Source: Nocardioides acrostichi
Lineage (GTDB): Bacteria; Actinomycetota; Actinomycetes; Propionibacteriales; Nocardioidaceae
Direction of reading: 5' to 3'
DNA: 64,000 bases
Assembly: GCF_015319165.1 (NCBI RefSeq)
Contig: NZ_JADIVZ010000002.1
Span: 547,458-611,457 of the forward strand
Shown here: positions 18,605 through 27,779 of the stretch, in pieces
Position numbering within the stretch: position 1 is the stretch's first letter
How the letters are laid out: each line of letters begins with the position of its first letter
The notes under the pieces: generated by a model
What the model saw: the letters and a program-made list of their open reading frames with translations, nothing else
The model's database searches: none
What the model was told of the DNA's origin: nothing
Made by a program: the position numbers and the translations under genes

Positions 18605-19564
18605 ATGCGTAGACACAAGTTGCTCGCACTCTCGACCGCCGCCCTCGCCCTCGGCATCACCTCCGCCGGCTGCGGCGTCAGCGACTCCGGTGACGACGGT
18701 GACAGCGCGAGTGGCAAGGCCACCGTGTGCATGGAGACCGAGTTCCCCGACCGCCCCGACGGCCTGGTGCTGTTCGAGAAGGCCACCGGCTACAAGATCC
18801 CGCAGAGCCAGATCAAGATCCTCGACACCGGTCTGATCTACACCGAGACCGACAAGGGCAATTGCGACTTCGGCGAGGTCTTCACCACCGACGGCCGCAT
18901 CCAGGCCCTCAACATCGACCTGGTCGACGACCCGGGCGTCTTCATCCTCTACAACCTCTCCTTCACCTGGCAGGACAAGGTCTACGAGCAGCACGCCGAC
19001 ACCTACGACGCCATCGCCGACGGCATCTTCGACGGTCTCGACGAAGACAAGATGGCCGAGCTGAACGGCAAGGTCGACGTCGAGGGCGAGCCGGTCAAGG
19101 ACGTCGCCGAGGAGTACCTCGACAGCGTGGGCATGCTCGACGGTGGCAACGAGCTCGACGGCGTGAAGCTGACCGTGGGCTCCAAGGACTTCACCGAGAA
19201 CATCCTGGTGGGCGAGATGCTCAGCCAGGCGCTCGAGGCCCAGGGCGCCGACGTGAACGACAAGACCAACCTCGGCGGCACCTCGGTGGCCCGCGACGCG
19301 CTGCTCAACGGCAACATCGACGTCTACCCCGAGTACAACGGCACCGGCTGGACGGTGCACCTGGGCAAGGAGGACCCGAGCAGCGACCCGCAGGAACTGT
19401 TCGACAAGACCTCTACACTCGATCTCAAGCAGAACGGCATCAAGTGGGTGGGTCGTTCGCCCTTCAACGACACCTACGGCTTCGCGGTCAACGGCGACCT
19501 CAACGACTCCGACGGCCCCTTCGACCTCGAGAAGATGGCCGAGTACCTCAAGGACCACCAGTAG
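18605..19564 (+). CDS. Glycine betaine/osmoprotectant ABC transporter binding lipoprotein
   Basis: 319-residue OpuAC/OsmF-type binding protein. The signal peptide ends in the lipobox SAGC (Cys23), so it is anchored outside the membrane. Conserved pieces include TVGSKDFTENILVGEMLSQA, DKTNLGGTSVARDALLNG and DVYPEYNGTGW, which line the quaternary-amine pocket in this family. It should feed the two permeases and ATPase encoded tail-to-tail on the other strand. ATG 18605 follows the ribosome site GAAGGAAGAAC; longer upstream starts would include the structured leader. The gene is followed by a long palindromic terminator shared with the permease gene. Confidence 0.9.
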   Translation: MRRHKLLALSTAALALGITSAGCGVSDSGDDGDSASGKATVCMETEFPDRPDGLVLFEKATGYKIPQSQIKILDTGLIYTETDKGNCDFGEVFTTDGRIQALNIDLVDDPGVFILYNLSFTWQDKVYEQHADTYDAIADGIFDGLDEDKMAELNGKVDVEGEPVKDVAEEYLDSVGMLDGGNELDGVKLTVGSKDFTENILVGEMLSQALEAQGADVNDKTNLGGTSVARDALLNGNIDVYPEYNGTGWTVHLGKEDPSSDPQELFDKTSTLDLKQNGIKWVGRSPFNDTYGFAVNGDLNDSDGPFDLEKMAEYLKDHQ

Positions 19565-19611
19565 GATCTGCCGGCCCGCGGCCTCGAGTCTGAGCCGCGT
19601 GCCGACAGGCA

Positions 19612-19649
19612 CGAACGCCGCCGCCCTCTCGAGAGGGCGGCGGCGTTCG
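19612..19649. terminator. Bidirectional terminator palindrome
   Basis: Two perfect complementary 19-bp arms (19612-19630 and 19631-19649, beginning CGAACGCCGCCGCC) meet at CTCGAG. The hairpin lies between the convergent binding-protein and permease genes and can end transcription from either side. Confidence 0.88.
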
Positions 19650-19674
19650 TCGTCTGCGGGGTGCTGCGCCGCGT

Positions 19675-20478
19675 TCAGATGCCCTTGGGCTTGAGGAACC
19701 GCTCCAGCAGCGCGCCGACGTAGTCGAACGTGAGCGCGATGAGGGCGACCAGCATGGTGCCGACGAGCACCACGTCGTTCTGCCTCAGCTTCAGACCCGA
19801 GCTGATCGTGATGCCGAGCCCGCCGCCCGCGATGGTGTAGGCCAAGGTGGCCATGCCGATGTTGATGACCATGGCCGTCCGCACACCGGCGGTGATGACC
19901 GGGACGGCGAGCGGGAGTTCGATGCGCAGCAGGATGCCCAGCCGGGTCATGCCCATGCCGCGACCGGCCTCGATCACGTTGCGGTCGACGCTCTCCAAGC
20001 CCAGCATCGTGTTGCGCAGCACCGGGAGCAGCGCGAAGAACGCGAGAGCGTAGATGACGGTGATGGCACCCTGCCCCAGCAGGATCAGGCCCACGGCGAG
20101 CAGCCCGTAGGCGGGTGTCGCCTGGCCGACGTTGGCCACGGCCAGGACGGCAGGCGCGATCTTGCGGAACGCCGGCCGGGTGAGCAGGATGCCGAGGGGC
20201 ACGGCGATCGCGATGACGAGCAGCGTCGAGTAGAACGCGATGAGGATCAGCTGCTGGGTCTGGGGCAGCAGCTTTCCCCGCCAGGCCAGCGCCGAGCGCT
20301 GCTGCTGCACCGCGTTCTCGAGGTCGAGGTGCTGGTAGAAGAGGTAGAGGCCGAGGGCGAGCAGCCCGATGAGCACCGGTGCGACGACGAGGCTGACGAC
20401 GCCGAACAGCTCACCCGGTTGGCGGCGGCGGCCACCTGTCGCTGCCGCCGCGGTCGGGGGTGCAGCGCTCTCGCTCAC
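19675..20478 (-). CDS. Osmoprotectant ABC transporter permease
   Basis: 267 residues with about six membrane helices and the permease-ATPase contact loop (EAA motif) in VIEAGRGMGMTRLGILLRIELPLAVPVI. The family is OpuCB/ProW-like, moving glycine betaine, choline or related osmolytes. GTG 20478 overlaps the stop of the ATPase gene by four bases (GTGA), so it is last in a permease-ATPase-permease operon. The 40-residue cytosolic N-terminus is polar and alanine-rich. The hairpin downstream ends the operon. Confidence 0.9.
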   Translation of the reverse strand: MSESAAPPTAAAATGGRRRQPGELFGVVSLVVAPVLIGLLALGLYLFYQHLDLENAVQQQRSALAWRGKLLPQTQQLILIAFYSTLLVIAIAVPLGILLTRPAFRKIAPAVLAVANVGQATPAYGLLAVGLILLGQGAITVIYALAFFALLPVLRNTMLGLESVDRNVIEAGRGMGMTRLGILLRIELPLAVPVITAGVRTAMVINIGMATLAYTIAGGGLGITISSGLKLRQNDVVLVGTMLVALIALTFDYVGALLERFLKPKGI

Positions 20479-21665
20479 GAGTTCGCCTCCAGATCGTCGT
20501 AGTGCCGTCTGGCCTCGACCTGTGCTCGTCGGATGGCCTTGGCCAGATCCGTCATGCGCACGACCCCCTCGAACCGCCCCGAGGCGCCGGTGACCACGGT
20601 CATGCCGGACTCGCTCTGCACCATCTGCTCGAGAGCGTGGAAGAGCGTGCCGTCGCTGTCGAGCGTGCCCTCGATGGGCGCCTGCTCCCCGGAGCCCCCC
20701 AGGGCGTCCTGGTGGATCCAGCCGCTCGGCCGCCTCTCGGCGTCGAGCACCACGGCCCACTGGTAGCCGGCCTGCTGGAGCTTGCCGCGCACGGCCTCCG
20801 GCGAGTCGCCGTCCGCCATGGTCGGGAAGTCTGCCAGCGTCAGCGAGCTGACCTTCAAGAAGTTGAGGCCCTTGATCGTGGCGCCGGTACCGATGAAGTC
20901 GCTGACGAAGTCGTCGACCGGGTAGGCGAGGATCCGCTCCGGGGTGTCGACCTGCCGGATCATGCTGCGCTCACCCAGGATGGCGATCCGATCGCCCATC
21001 TTGATCGCCTCGTCGATGTCGTGGGTGACGAACACGATGGTCTTGTGCAACTCGGCCTGCAGCCGCAGGAACTCGTTCTGGAGCCGGTCGCGGGTGATCG
21101 GGTCGATGGCGCCGAAAGGCTCGTCCATCAACATGATGTCGGGGTCGGCCCCGAGCGCTCTGGCCACGCCGACGCGCTGCGCCTGACCGCCGGAGAGCTC
21201 TCTGGGGTAGCGGTGGGCGAACTGCTCGGGGTCCAGGCCGACGGTGGTGAGCAGCTCGGTGGTGCGCTCCTGGATGCGCGTCTTGTCCCAGCCGAGCATC
21301 TTCGGCACGGTGGCGATGTTCTGCGCGATCGTCTGGTGCGGGAAGAGACCGATCTGCTGGATGACATAGCCGATGCGACGACGCAGCTTGTCGGGGTTGG
21401 CCCTGGTGACGTCCTCGCCGTCGAGCAGGATCCGCCCCGTGGACGGTTCGATCATCCGGTTGATCAGGCGCAGCGTCGTCGACTTGCCGCAGCCCGAGGG
21501 GCCCACGAGCACGAGGATCTCGCCCTCGGGCACGTCGAGGGTCAGCTCCTCGACCGCGGGCACCTTGCTGCCGGGGTAGGTCTTGCCGACCCTGTCGAGG
21601 TGGATCTTGCTGCCACCACCGGAGGCGCTGTCCTTATCGAGGTGGGTCTCGGACGCTGTGGTCAT
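20475..21665 (-). CDS. Osmoprotectant ABC transporter ATPase with CBS domains
   Basis: 396 residues. ABC domain: Walker A GPSGCGKSTT, Q-loop QQIGLFPHQT, signature LSGGQAQRVGVARAL, Walker B IMLMDEPFGAIDP, switch VTHDIDEA. The C-terminal part from about residue 270 has two CBS-like segments (QQAGYQWAVVLD; ESGMTVVTGASGRFEGVVRMTDL), which in OpuA sense ionic strength or nucleotides. This domain layout is typical of glycine betaine/choline importers. ATG 21665 has the sequence GAGAGGAACCC upstream. It lies between the two permease genes of the operon. Confidence 0.93.
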   Translation of the reverse strand: MTTASETHLDKDSASGGGSKIHLDRVGKTYPGSKVPAVEELTLDVPEGEILVLVGPSGCGKSTTLRLINRMIEPSTGRILLDGEDVTRANPDKLRRRIGYVIQQIGLFPHQTIAQNIATVPKMLGWDKTRIQERTTELLTTVGLDPEQFAHRYPRELSGGQAQRVGVARALGADPDIMLMDEPFGAIDPITRDRLQNEFLRLQAELHKTIVFVTHDIDEAIKMGDRIAILGERSMIRQVDTPERILAYPVDDFVSDFIGTGATIKGLNFLKVSSLTLADFPTMADGDSPEAVRGKLQQAGYQWAVVLDAERRPSGWIHQDALGGSGEQAPIEGTLDSDGTLFHALEQMVQSESGMTVVTGASGRFEGVVRMTDLAKAIRRAQVEARRHYDDLEANS

Positions 21666-21709
21666 GGGTTCCTCTCGTGGAACGCGTGCAGGTGCGGTGG
21701 TCGGGGTGG

Positions 21710-22369
21710 TCAGGAGCGCAGGCCGCGCGCGGTGGTGAACCGCTGGAACGTGGCGAGCGCGATGTCGAGGACCAGCCCGATGAGGACGATGAAGACGACA
21801 CCCGTCACGACCGCGTAGTTGGCGAACGGGAAGCCCTGCTGGTTGATGCCGAGGCGGATGAAGTCGCCGAGGCCGCCGCCGCCCACGAGCACGGCGATGG
21901 CGGCGATCCCGACGGTGAGCAGGGTGGCCACGCGGATGCCGGCCATGATCAGCGGATAGGCCAGCGGCAGCCGGACGCGGACGAGCTGCTGGCGACCGTT
22001 CATGCCCATGCCCTTGGCCGACTCGACGACGGCCGGACTCACGGCGTCCAGACCGGTCACCGTGTTGCGCAGGATCGGCAGCAGGGCGTACATCGTCATG
22101 GCGATGATCGCGGGCATGTTGCCGGTGCCCACCAACGGCACGAACAGCGCGAACAGCGCCAGCGACGGGATGGTCAAGAAGGTGCTGCTGATCGACAGCG
22201 CCAAGGCGCGCAACAGCGGTCGCTGCGAGACCAAGATGCCCACGGAGACCGCGATGATCGTGGCCATCACGACGGTGATCGCCACGAGCCGTAGGTGGAC
22301 CAGGGACTCCTTGATGACGTCGTCTTGACGGGTCTGGACGAAGTCCCACCAGTTCTGGATGGATTCCAC
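21710..22369 (-). CDS. Osmoprotectant ABC transporter permease (first of operon)
   Basis: 219 residues, five or six membrane helices, with the EAA loop VVESAKGMGMNGRQQLVRVRLPLAYPLI. It is paralogous to the other permease of the operon; paired non-identical permeases are normal for OpuC/OsmVWXY-type importers. GTG 22369 (VESIQNWWDF) has the good ribosome site AGGAGAGG and matches the usual start of the family; the frame stays open for 26 further codons upstream. It is the first gene of the minus-strand operon and divergent from coxS. Confidence 0.9.
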   Translation of the reverse strand: MESIQNWWDFVQTRQDDVIKESLVHLRLVAITVVMATIIAVSVGILVSQRPLLRALALSISSTFLTIPSLALFALFVPLVGTGNMPAIIAMTMYALLPILRNTVTGLDAVSPAVVESAKGMGMNGRQQLVRVRLPLAYPLIMAGIRVATLLTVGIAAIAVLVGGGGLGDFIRLGINQQGFPFANYAVVTGVVFIVLIGLVLDIALATFQRFTTARGLRS

Positions 22370-22675
22370 GCGGTGCCTCTCCTGGTTGCGTGCGTTGCGG
22401 GTGCAACCGCCCCTGGCCGGGTCGGGAACGCCCCGCACCTTACGCACCTTTGGCTGCGCGTGGGGGTGAACGGGGGGTGAGGACGCCGCTCGCGGCGCCT
22501 GCTCTCACGCGCACCGAGCCCCGCTGCTCGGGGCGATGCGGCCAGCGCATCGGTGCGCACCAACGACTGTCCAACCTGACGATGCCTAGCGTGACCTACG
22601 CCACATCGGATGCGTTTCGGTGGCGACGACTTCGTTCACGAGTCCGTCCTTGTTCGAGACCTCGAGGGAGAGTCC
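22370..22675. promoter_or_regulatory. Divergent control region between osmolyte importer and cox genes
   Basis: 306 bases without a gene, separating two divergent operons, so it must hold both promoters. A ribosome site GAGGGAGAG lies before coxS (ATG 22676) and AGGAGAGG before the permease. I see no strong promoter hexamers or palindromic operator; a CCTAGCGT stretch at 22586-22593 is a weak minus-10 candidate for cox. Confidence 0.4.
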
Positions 22676-23194
22676 ATGACCCGGATCAACCTGATCGTCG
22701 ACGGCGCGAAGGTCGCCGACGACGTCGAGCCGCGGATGCTGCTGGTGCAGTACCTGCGCGAGCGGCTCGGCAAGACCGGCACCGTCATCGGGTGCGACAC
22801 CAGCAACTGCGGCGCCTGCACCGTGCACCTCGACGGCACCAGCGTGAAGTCGTGCAACGTCTTGGCCGTACAGGCCGACGGCGCCGAGGTCACGACCATC
22901 GAGGGACTCTCCGACGGCGAGAACCTGCACCCCGTGCAGGAGGCCTTTCGCGAGTGCCACGGACTCCAGTGCGGCTTCTGCACGCCCGGCATGGTCATGC
23001 AGTCGGTGGCCCTGCTCGAGGAGAACCCCTCCCCCAGTGAGGAGGAGATCCGGCTCGGACTCGAGGGCAACCTCTGCCGCTGCACGGGCTACCACAACAT
23101 CGTCAAGGCGGTGCAGACCGCCGCCGGCGCCTCGAACGGCGCCCGAGCGCACCGCGCCGACGTCGGGGCCAGCACCGCGGAGGTGACCGCATGA
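22676..23194 (+). CDS. coxS: Molybdo-hydroxylase small subunit, [2Fe-2S] (CoxS-like)
   Basis: 172 residues. The plant-ferredoxin-type cluster is held by [16 protein letters not shown] and the later SCN; the second, proximal cluster by CGFCTPG and CRCTGY. It relays electrons from the molybdenum centre of the large subunit to FAD of the medium subunit. ATG 22676 has the ribosome site GAGGGAGAG. The tail after residue 150 is longer than the core needs. Its stop overlaps the coxL ATG by four bases. Confidence 0.93.
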   Translation: MTRINLIVDGAKVADDVEPRMLLVQYLRERLGKTGTVIGCDTSNCGACTVHLDGTSVKSCNVLAVQADGAEVTTIEGLSDGENLHPVQEAFRECHGLQCGFCTPGMVMQSVALLEENPSPSEEEIRLGLEGNLCRCTGYHNIVKAVQTAAGASNGARAHRADVGASTAEVTA

Positions 23195-25653
23195 CCGCCG
23201 TCCAGGAGCAGGCTGCCAGCGAGATCGGCCGCGACCGCCGTCGCAAGGAGGACATGCGCCTCATCACCGGCCGCACCCGCTGGACCGACAACATCACGCT
23301 GCCCGGCATGCTGCACCTGGCCATGGTGCGCAGCCCCTTCGCACACGCCACCATCACCTCGATCGACACCAGCGAGGCGAAGGACGCGACCAACGTGGTC
23401 GCCGTCCTCACCGGAGCCGATCTCGGCGAGGCGCAGGGTGCGTGCATCAACGCCTGGGCGATCACCGAGGACCAGGTCACCCCGCCGCACCTGCCGATGC
23501 CCACCGACCGGGTCGCCTTCGCCGGCGAGATCGTCGCCGTCGTCGTGGCCCGCAGTGCCGCCGAGGCGCGCGACGCCGCCGAGCTGGTCGACGTCGAGTA
23601 CGACGACCTGCCGGCCGCACTCGACCTCAAGGAGGCCGCCGAGGACACCGTGCTGGCCCACCCCGACCTGGGCACCAACAAGTCCGCGTTCTGGAAGTTC
23701 GACTCAGCCGAGGCCGGCACCGGTGGCGATGTCGACGCCGCCATCGAGAAGGCCCGCGGCGACGGCATCGTCATCGAGCGCGAGTACCGCCAGCAGCGAC
23801 TCATCCCGGCCTTCATGGAGCCTCGCTCGGTGGTCGTCGACCCCACCGGCGAGCAGATCACCGTGTGGTCGGCCACGCAGATCCCGCACATCCTGCGCTT
23901 CGCGCTGGCGGCGACCACCGGCGTGCCGGAGTCGAAGATCCGGGTCATCGCGCCGGATGTCGGCGGTGGTTTCGGCGGCAAGCTTCAGCAGACGCCGGAG
24001 GAGATGATCGCGTTCGCGGTCGGCCGCCGTCTGGGCAAGCCGGTCAAGTACACCGAGACCCGCAGCGAGTCGCTGCTCAGCGCCCACCACGGCCGCGACC
24101 AGTGGCAGAAGCTGACGCTGTGCGCCGAGAAGGACGGCACCGTCACCGGCCTGAAGGTCGACCTGCTGGCCGACCTCGGCGCCTACGTCTCCCTCGTGGG
24201 CGGCGGCGTGCCCGTGCTCGGCGCGTTCATGTTCAACGCGATCTACAAGTTCCCGGCCTACCAGTTCAACTGCCAGACCGTGCTCACCAACAAGACCTGG
24301 ACCGACGCCTACCGCGGCGCCGGCCGGCCGGAGGCGACGTTCGCGATCGAGCGCCTCATGGACGAGCTGGCCGCCGAGCTCGGCGAGGATCCCCTCGAGG
24401 TGCGCCGACGCAATTGGATCACGCACGAGGAGTTCCCGTTCACCACGGTGGCGGGCCTGGAGTACGACTCCGGCAACTACGAGCTGGCCACCGACCGGGC
24501 GATGGAGATGTTCGGCTACGACGAGTTGCGCGCCGAGCAGCAGCGTCGCCGCGACGCCGGCGACCCGGTGCAGCTCGGCATCGGCGTCTCCACGTTCACC
24601 GAGATGTGCGGCCTGGCGCCCTCGCGGGTGCTCGGCCAGCTCAACTACGGCGCCGGCGGCTGGGAGCACGCGAGCGTGCGCATGCTGGCCACCGGCAAGG
24701 TCGAGGTCGTGACCGGCGCCTCCGCCCACGGCCAGGGGCACGAGACGGCCTTCAGCCAGATCGTGGCCGATCGACTCGGCGTCCCGTTCGAGGACGTCGA
24801 GGTGCTGCACGGCGACACCCAGAGCAGCCACAAGGGTCTCGACACCTACGGCTCGCGCTCCCTCGTCGTCGGTGGCGAGGCGCTCGTGCGGGCCACCGAC
24901 AAGGTCGTCGAGAAGGCCAAGCAGCTCGCCGCCCACCTCCTGGAGGCCTCGGCCGAGGATCTGGAGTTCGCGGGTGGCCGGTTCGGGGTCAAGGGCACCG
25001 ACGCCGGCATCACGATGCCCGAGCTCGCCTCGGCGATGTTCGCAGCACACGACTACCCCGAGGGCATGGAACCCTCGCTCGACGCGGAGGCCACCTACGA
25101 CCCGATCAACTTCAACTACCCGCACGGCACCCACCTGTGCGCGGTGGAGGTCGACACCGAGACCGGTCAGGTGCAACTGCGCAAGTACGCCTGCTGCGAC
25201 GACATCGGCACCATCATCAACCCGCTGATCGTGGCCGGTCAGGTGCACGGCGGCCTGGTGCAGGGCATCGCGCAGGCGCTGTGGGAGGAGGCGGTCTACG
25301 ACGAGTCCGGCACGCTGGTCTCGGGTTCGTTCACCGACTACCTGCTGCCCACTGCGGCCGACACGATCTCCTTCGACGTCGACCACACCACGACCCCGAG
25401 CCTGACCAACACGCTCGGCACCAAGGGCGTCGGCGAGGCCGGCACCATCGCCTCGACCCCCGCCGTGGTCAACGCGGTCGTCGATGCCGTGCGACACCTC
25501 GGGATCGACGACATCACCATGCCGTGCACGCCCGAGCGGGTGTGGAAGGCGATCCAGGGGGTGGCGGCCGGCGGGACCACCGAGGGTGCGTCGATGCCCC
25601 ACTTCGACGGCGACGAAGCCGGCACCCACAGCACCGAAGGAGCAGGCGCATGA
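23191..25653 (+). CDS. Form II CoxL-like molybdo-hydroxylase large subunit
   Basis: 820-residue molybdopterin-binding subunit of the xanthine dehydrogenase/CO dehydrogenase family. Around residue 373 it carries AYRGAGR, the signature of form II enzymes, instead of AYxCSFR with the catalytic cysteine of true (form I) CO dehydrogenase. [14 protein letters not shown] and the late GTKGVGEAG (with the catalytic glutamate) are intact. Form II enzymes have uncertain substrates; some may oxidise CO slowly, others aldehydes or heterocycles. It is flanked by coxS and coxM with four-base overlaps, order S-L-M. I therefore withhold the symbol coxL. Confidence 0.9.
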   Translation: MTAVQEQAASEIGRDRRRKEDMRLITGRTRWTDNITLPGMLHLAMVRSPFAHATITSIDTSEAKDATNVVAVLTGADLGEAQGACINAWAITEDQVTPPHLPMPTDRVAFAGEIVAVVVARSAAEARDAAELVDVEYDDLPAALDLKEAAEDTVLAHPDLGTNKSAFWKFDSAEAGTGGDVDAAIEKARGDGIVIEREYRQQRLIPAFMEPRSVVVDPTGEQITVWSATQIPHILRFALAATTGVPESKIRVIAPDVGGGFGGKLQQTPEEMIAFAVGRRLGKPVKYTETRSESLLSAHHGRDQWQKLTLCAEKDGTVTGLKVDLLADLGAYVSLVGGGVPVLGAFMFNAIYKFPAYQFNCQTVLTNKTWTDAYRGAGRPEATFAIERLMDELAAELGEDPLEVRRRNWITHEEFPFTTVAGLEYDSGNYELATDRAMEMFGYDELRAEQQRRRDAGDPVQLGIGVSTFTEMCGLAPSRVLGQLNYGAGGWEHASVRMLATGKVEVVTGASAHGQGHETAFSQIVADRLGVPFEDVEVLHGDTQSSHKGLDTYGSRSLVVGGEALVRATDKVVEKAKQLAAHLLEASAEDLEFAGGRFGVKGTDAGITMPELASAMFAAHDYPEGMEPSLDAEATYDPINFNYPHGTHLCAVEVDTETGQVQLRKYACCDDIGTIINPLIVAGQVHGGLVQGIAQALWEEAVYDESGTLVSGSFTDYLLPTAADTISFDVDHTTTPSLTNTLGTKGVGEAGTIASTPAVVNAVVDAVRHLGIDDITMPCTPERVWKAIQGVAAGGTTEGASMPHFDGDEAGTHSTEGAGA

Positions 25654-26504
25654 TCCCCGCAGCGTTCGACTACCTCGCCCCGACGTCCGTCGACGAGGCG
25701 CTGGCCGCGCTCGCCGAGCACGGTGACGACGCCAAGGTGCTGGCCGGTGGGCAGAGCCTGCTGCCGGTGTTGCGCCTGCGGCTCAACGCTCCGGAGGTCG
25801 TCGTCGACCTCGGCCGCATCGAGTCGCTGCGCGGGGTGCGCGACGACGGCGACGCGCTCGTCATCGGGGCCATGACCAAGCATGCAGACGTGCTCACCGA
25901 CCCGCTGGTCGCCGAGCACGCCGCGCTGCTGGCCCGCGCCACCCACCACCTCGCCGACGCCCAGGTGCGGCACCGCGGCACCTTCGGCGGGGCGCTCGCG
26001 CACGCCGACCCGGCCGGCGACGTCGGTGCCCCGGCGCTCGCCCTCGGGGCCGAGTTCACCATCGCCGGCTCCGGCGGCACCCGTTCGGTCGCGGCCGACG
26101 ACTTCTTCGTCGACCTCTTCGAGACCGCGATCGCCGACGGTGAGCTGCTCACCGAGATCCGCATCCCCAAGTACACCGGCTGGGGCGCGCACTACGAGAA
26201 GTTCGTACGCGTGGCCCACCAGTGGCCGATCGTCGCGGTCGCCGCGGCGGTGCGGGTCGAGGGCGGCACGATCGCCGAGGCCAGGGTCGGACTCACCAAC
26301 ATGGGCTCCACCCCGCTGCGTGCCCGCGCGGTGGAGGCGGCCCTCCAGGGGCAGCCGGCCACCGACGAGGCCGTGCGAGCGGCCGCCGCACACGCCGCGG
26401 AGGGCGCCAACCCGCCGTCCGATCTCAACGGCGACGCCGACTACCGCAACCACCTGGCCACCGTGTTGACCCGCCGCGCCGTGCTCGCCGCGGCCGGCGC
26501 GTGA
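25650..26504 (+). CDS. coxM: Molybdo-hydroxylase medium subunit, FAD-binding (CoxM-like)
   Basis: 284 residues. The FAD-binding loop KVLAGGQSLLPVLRLR and the second flavin motif HRGTFGGALAHADPAGD are clear, and the C-terminal CO_deh_flav_C domain follows (YEKFVRVAHQWPIVAVAAAVR). It takes electrons from the small subunit and passes them to the respiratory chain. ATG 25650 overlaps the large-subunit stop. Stop 26504 lies 31 bases before coxG. Confidence 0.93.
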   Translation: MIPAAFDYLAPTSVDEALAALAEHGDDAKVLAGGQSLLPVLRLRLNAPEVVVDLGRIESLRGVRDDGDALVIGAMTKHADVLTDPLVAEHAALLARATHHLADAQVRHRGTFGGALAHADPAGDVGAPALALGAEFTIAGSGGTRSVAADDFFVDLFETAIADGELLTEIRIPKYTGWGAHYEKFVRVAHQWPIVAVAAAVRVEGGTIAEARVGLTNMGSTPLRARAVEAALQGQPATDEAVRAAAAHAAEGANPPSDLNGDADYRNHLATVLTRRAVLAAAGA

Positions 26505-26535
26505 GCGGGAACGACGAAGAGGAGCGAGCCACACC

Positions 26536-27264
26536 GTGGAGCTGACCCACCAGTTCACCGTCCCGATCGGGGTCGAGCAGACCTGGGAGCACTTCGGCGA
26601 CATCGCCGGTCTGGCCGAGTGCTTTCCCGGCGCCGTCGTCACCGGCGTCGAGGGCGACACCTTCCGCGGCACCGTGAAGGTGAAGCTCGGGCCCATCGCC
26701 CTGCAGTACGCGGGCTCGGGCACCTTCGCCGAGAAGGACGACGCCGCGCACACCTTCACCGTCGAGGCCAAGGGCAAGGACAAGCGGGGCAACGGCACGG
26801 CCGGTGCCACCGTGAGGCTGGCGATGAGCGAGGCCGACGGCGCGACCACGGTCGATGTCGCCACCGACCTGGCCGTCACCGGCAAGCCCGCCCAGTTCGG
26901 CCGCGGCGTCATGCAGGACGTCTCCGACAAGCTGCTCGGTCAGTTCGTCACCTGTCTCGAGCAGCGGCTGAGCGCACCCGAGCCGGAGCCCGAAGCCGAG
27001 CCCGAGACCCAGCCCGAGAGCGCAGCGGAGCCTGCCGCGGGAGCGGAGCGGGAGGCTGCCGCTGTGGCGGCGGTGAGCGCCCCGGCGCCGGCTGCGGCAC
27101 CCCGGCCCGCGTCGTCTCGCCCGCCGGCAGATGGGGGAGACGACGCGCTCGACCTGGGTGCCACCGTGCTGCCGGTGCTCGTCAAGTCCTACGGCCCACA
27201 GATCGCGGCGGGCCTCGGTGTCCTCGGACTGCTGCTCCTGCTCAAACGACTGCTCGCCCGCTAG
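26536..27264 (+). CDS. coxG: CoxG-like SRPBCC membrane-recruitment protein
   Basis: 242 residues: an SRPBCC (START-like) domain at 1-150 (MELTHQFTVPIGVEQTWEHF, CFPGAVVTGVEGD, GVMQDVSDKLLGQFV), a long linker rich in Pro, Ala and Glu (155-205), and one C-terminal membrane helix (GLGVLGLLLLLKRLLAR). CoxG anchors CO dehydrogenase to the membrane and may carry quinone to it. The domain order matches, so this gene belongs to the cox operon. GTG 26536 follows GAAGAGGAGCGAG. Confidence 0.88.
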   Translation: MELTHQFTVPIGVEQTWEHFGDIAGLAECFPGAVVTGVEGDTFRGTVKVKLGPIALQYAGSGTFAEKDDAAHTFTVEAKGKDKRGNGTAGATVRLAMSEADGATTVDVATDLAVTGKPAQFGRGVMQDVSDKLLGQFVTCLEQRLSAPEPEPEAEPETQPESAAEPAAGAEREAAAVAAVSAPAPAAAPRPASSRPPADGGDDALDLGATVLPVLVKSYGPQIAAGLGVLGLLLLLKRLLAR

Positions 27265-27330
27265 CGCCTGCCGGCGGCCGCTGGCGCCTGCTGGTGGTTG
27301 AGCCGCCGGATGCCGAAGGCGGAGGCGGCG

Positions 27331-27779
27331 GCCGCTGGCGCCTTCCGGTGGTTGAGCCGCCGGATGCCGAAGGCGGAGGCGTGTCGAAACCCGGTGAGAT
27401 GGGAGGCAGCCCTGCTTCTGGGGTCACCGGGTTTCGACGCGTTCGGCCGTGGACGGCCTCTCGGCTCAACCACCGGTGAGGGGCGTTCGGCCGTGGACGG
27501 CCTCTCGGCTCAACCACCGGTGAGGGGGTTCGGGCGTGGACGGCCTCACGGTTCGGCCGCTGGCGCCTGCTGGTGGTTGAGCCGCCGGATGCCGAAGGCG
27601 GAGGCGTGTCGAAACCCGGTGAGATGGGAGGCAGCCCTGCTTCTGGGGTCATCGGGTTTCGACGCGTTCGGCCGTGGCCGGCCTCTCGGCTCAACCACCG
27701 GTGAGGGGGTTCGGCCGTGGCCGGTCTCTCGGCTCAACCACCGGTGAGGGGGTTCGGGCGTGGACGGCCTCACGGCTCA
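27331..27779. repeat. 225-bp tandem duplication, each unit a long hairpin
   Basis: Two near-identical copies (27331-27554 and 27556-27779) fill most of the 512-bp gap between coxG and gnd; a partial third arm lies at 27289-27330. Each holds GGTGGTTGAGCCG and GTGTCGAAACCCGGTGA, then their near-complements TCACCGGGTTTCGACGC and CGGCTCAACCACC, so each could fold into a stem of about 120 bases. The right end of copy 2 contains the stop codon of gnd. The core is shared with the repeats at 63.6 kb. No gene is present. Confidence 0.88.

Noticed and set aside
23191..25653. Calling the large subunit a true CO dehydrogenase CoxL
   Set aside because: The form I AYxCSFR motif is absent; AYRGAGR makes it form II with unproven activity.
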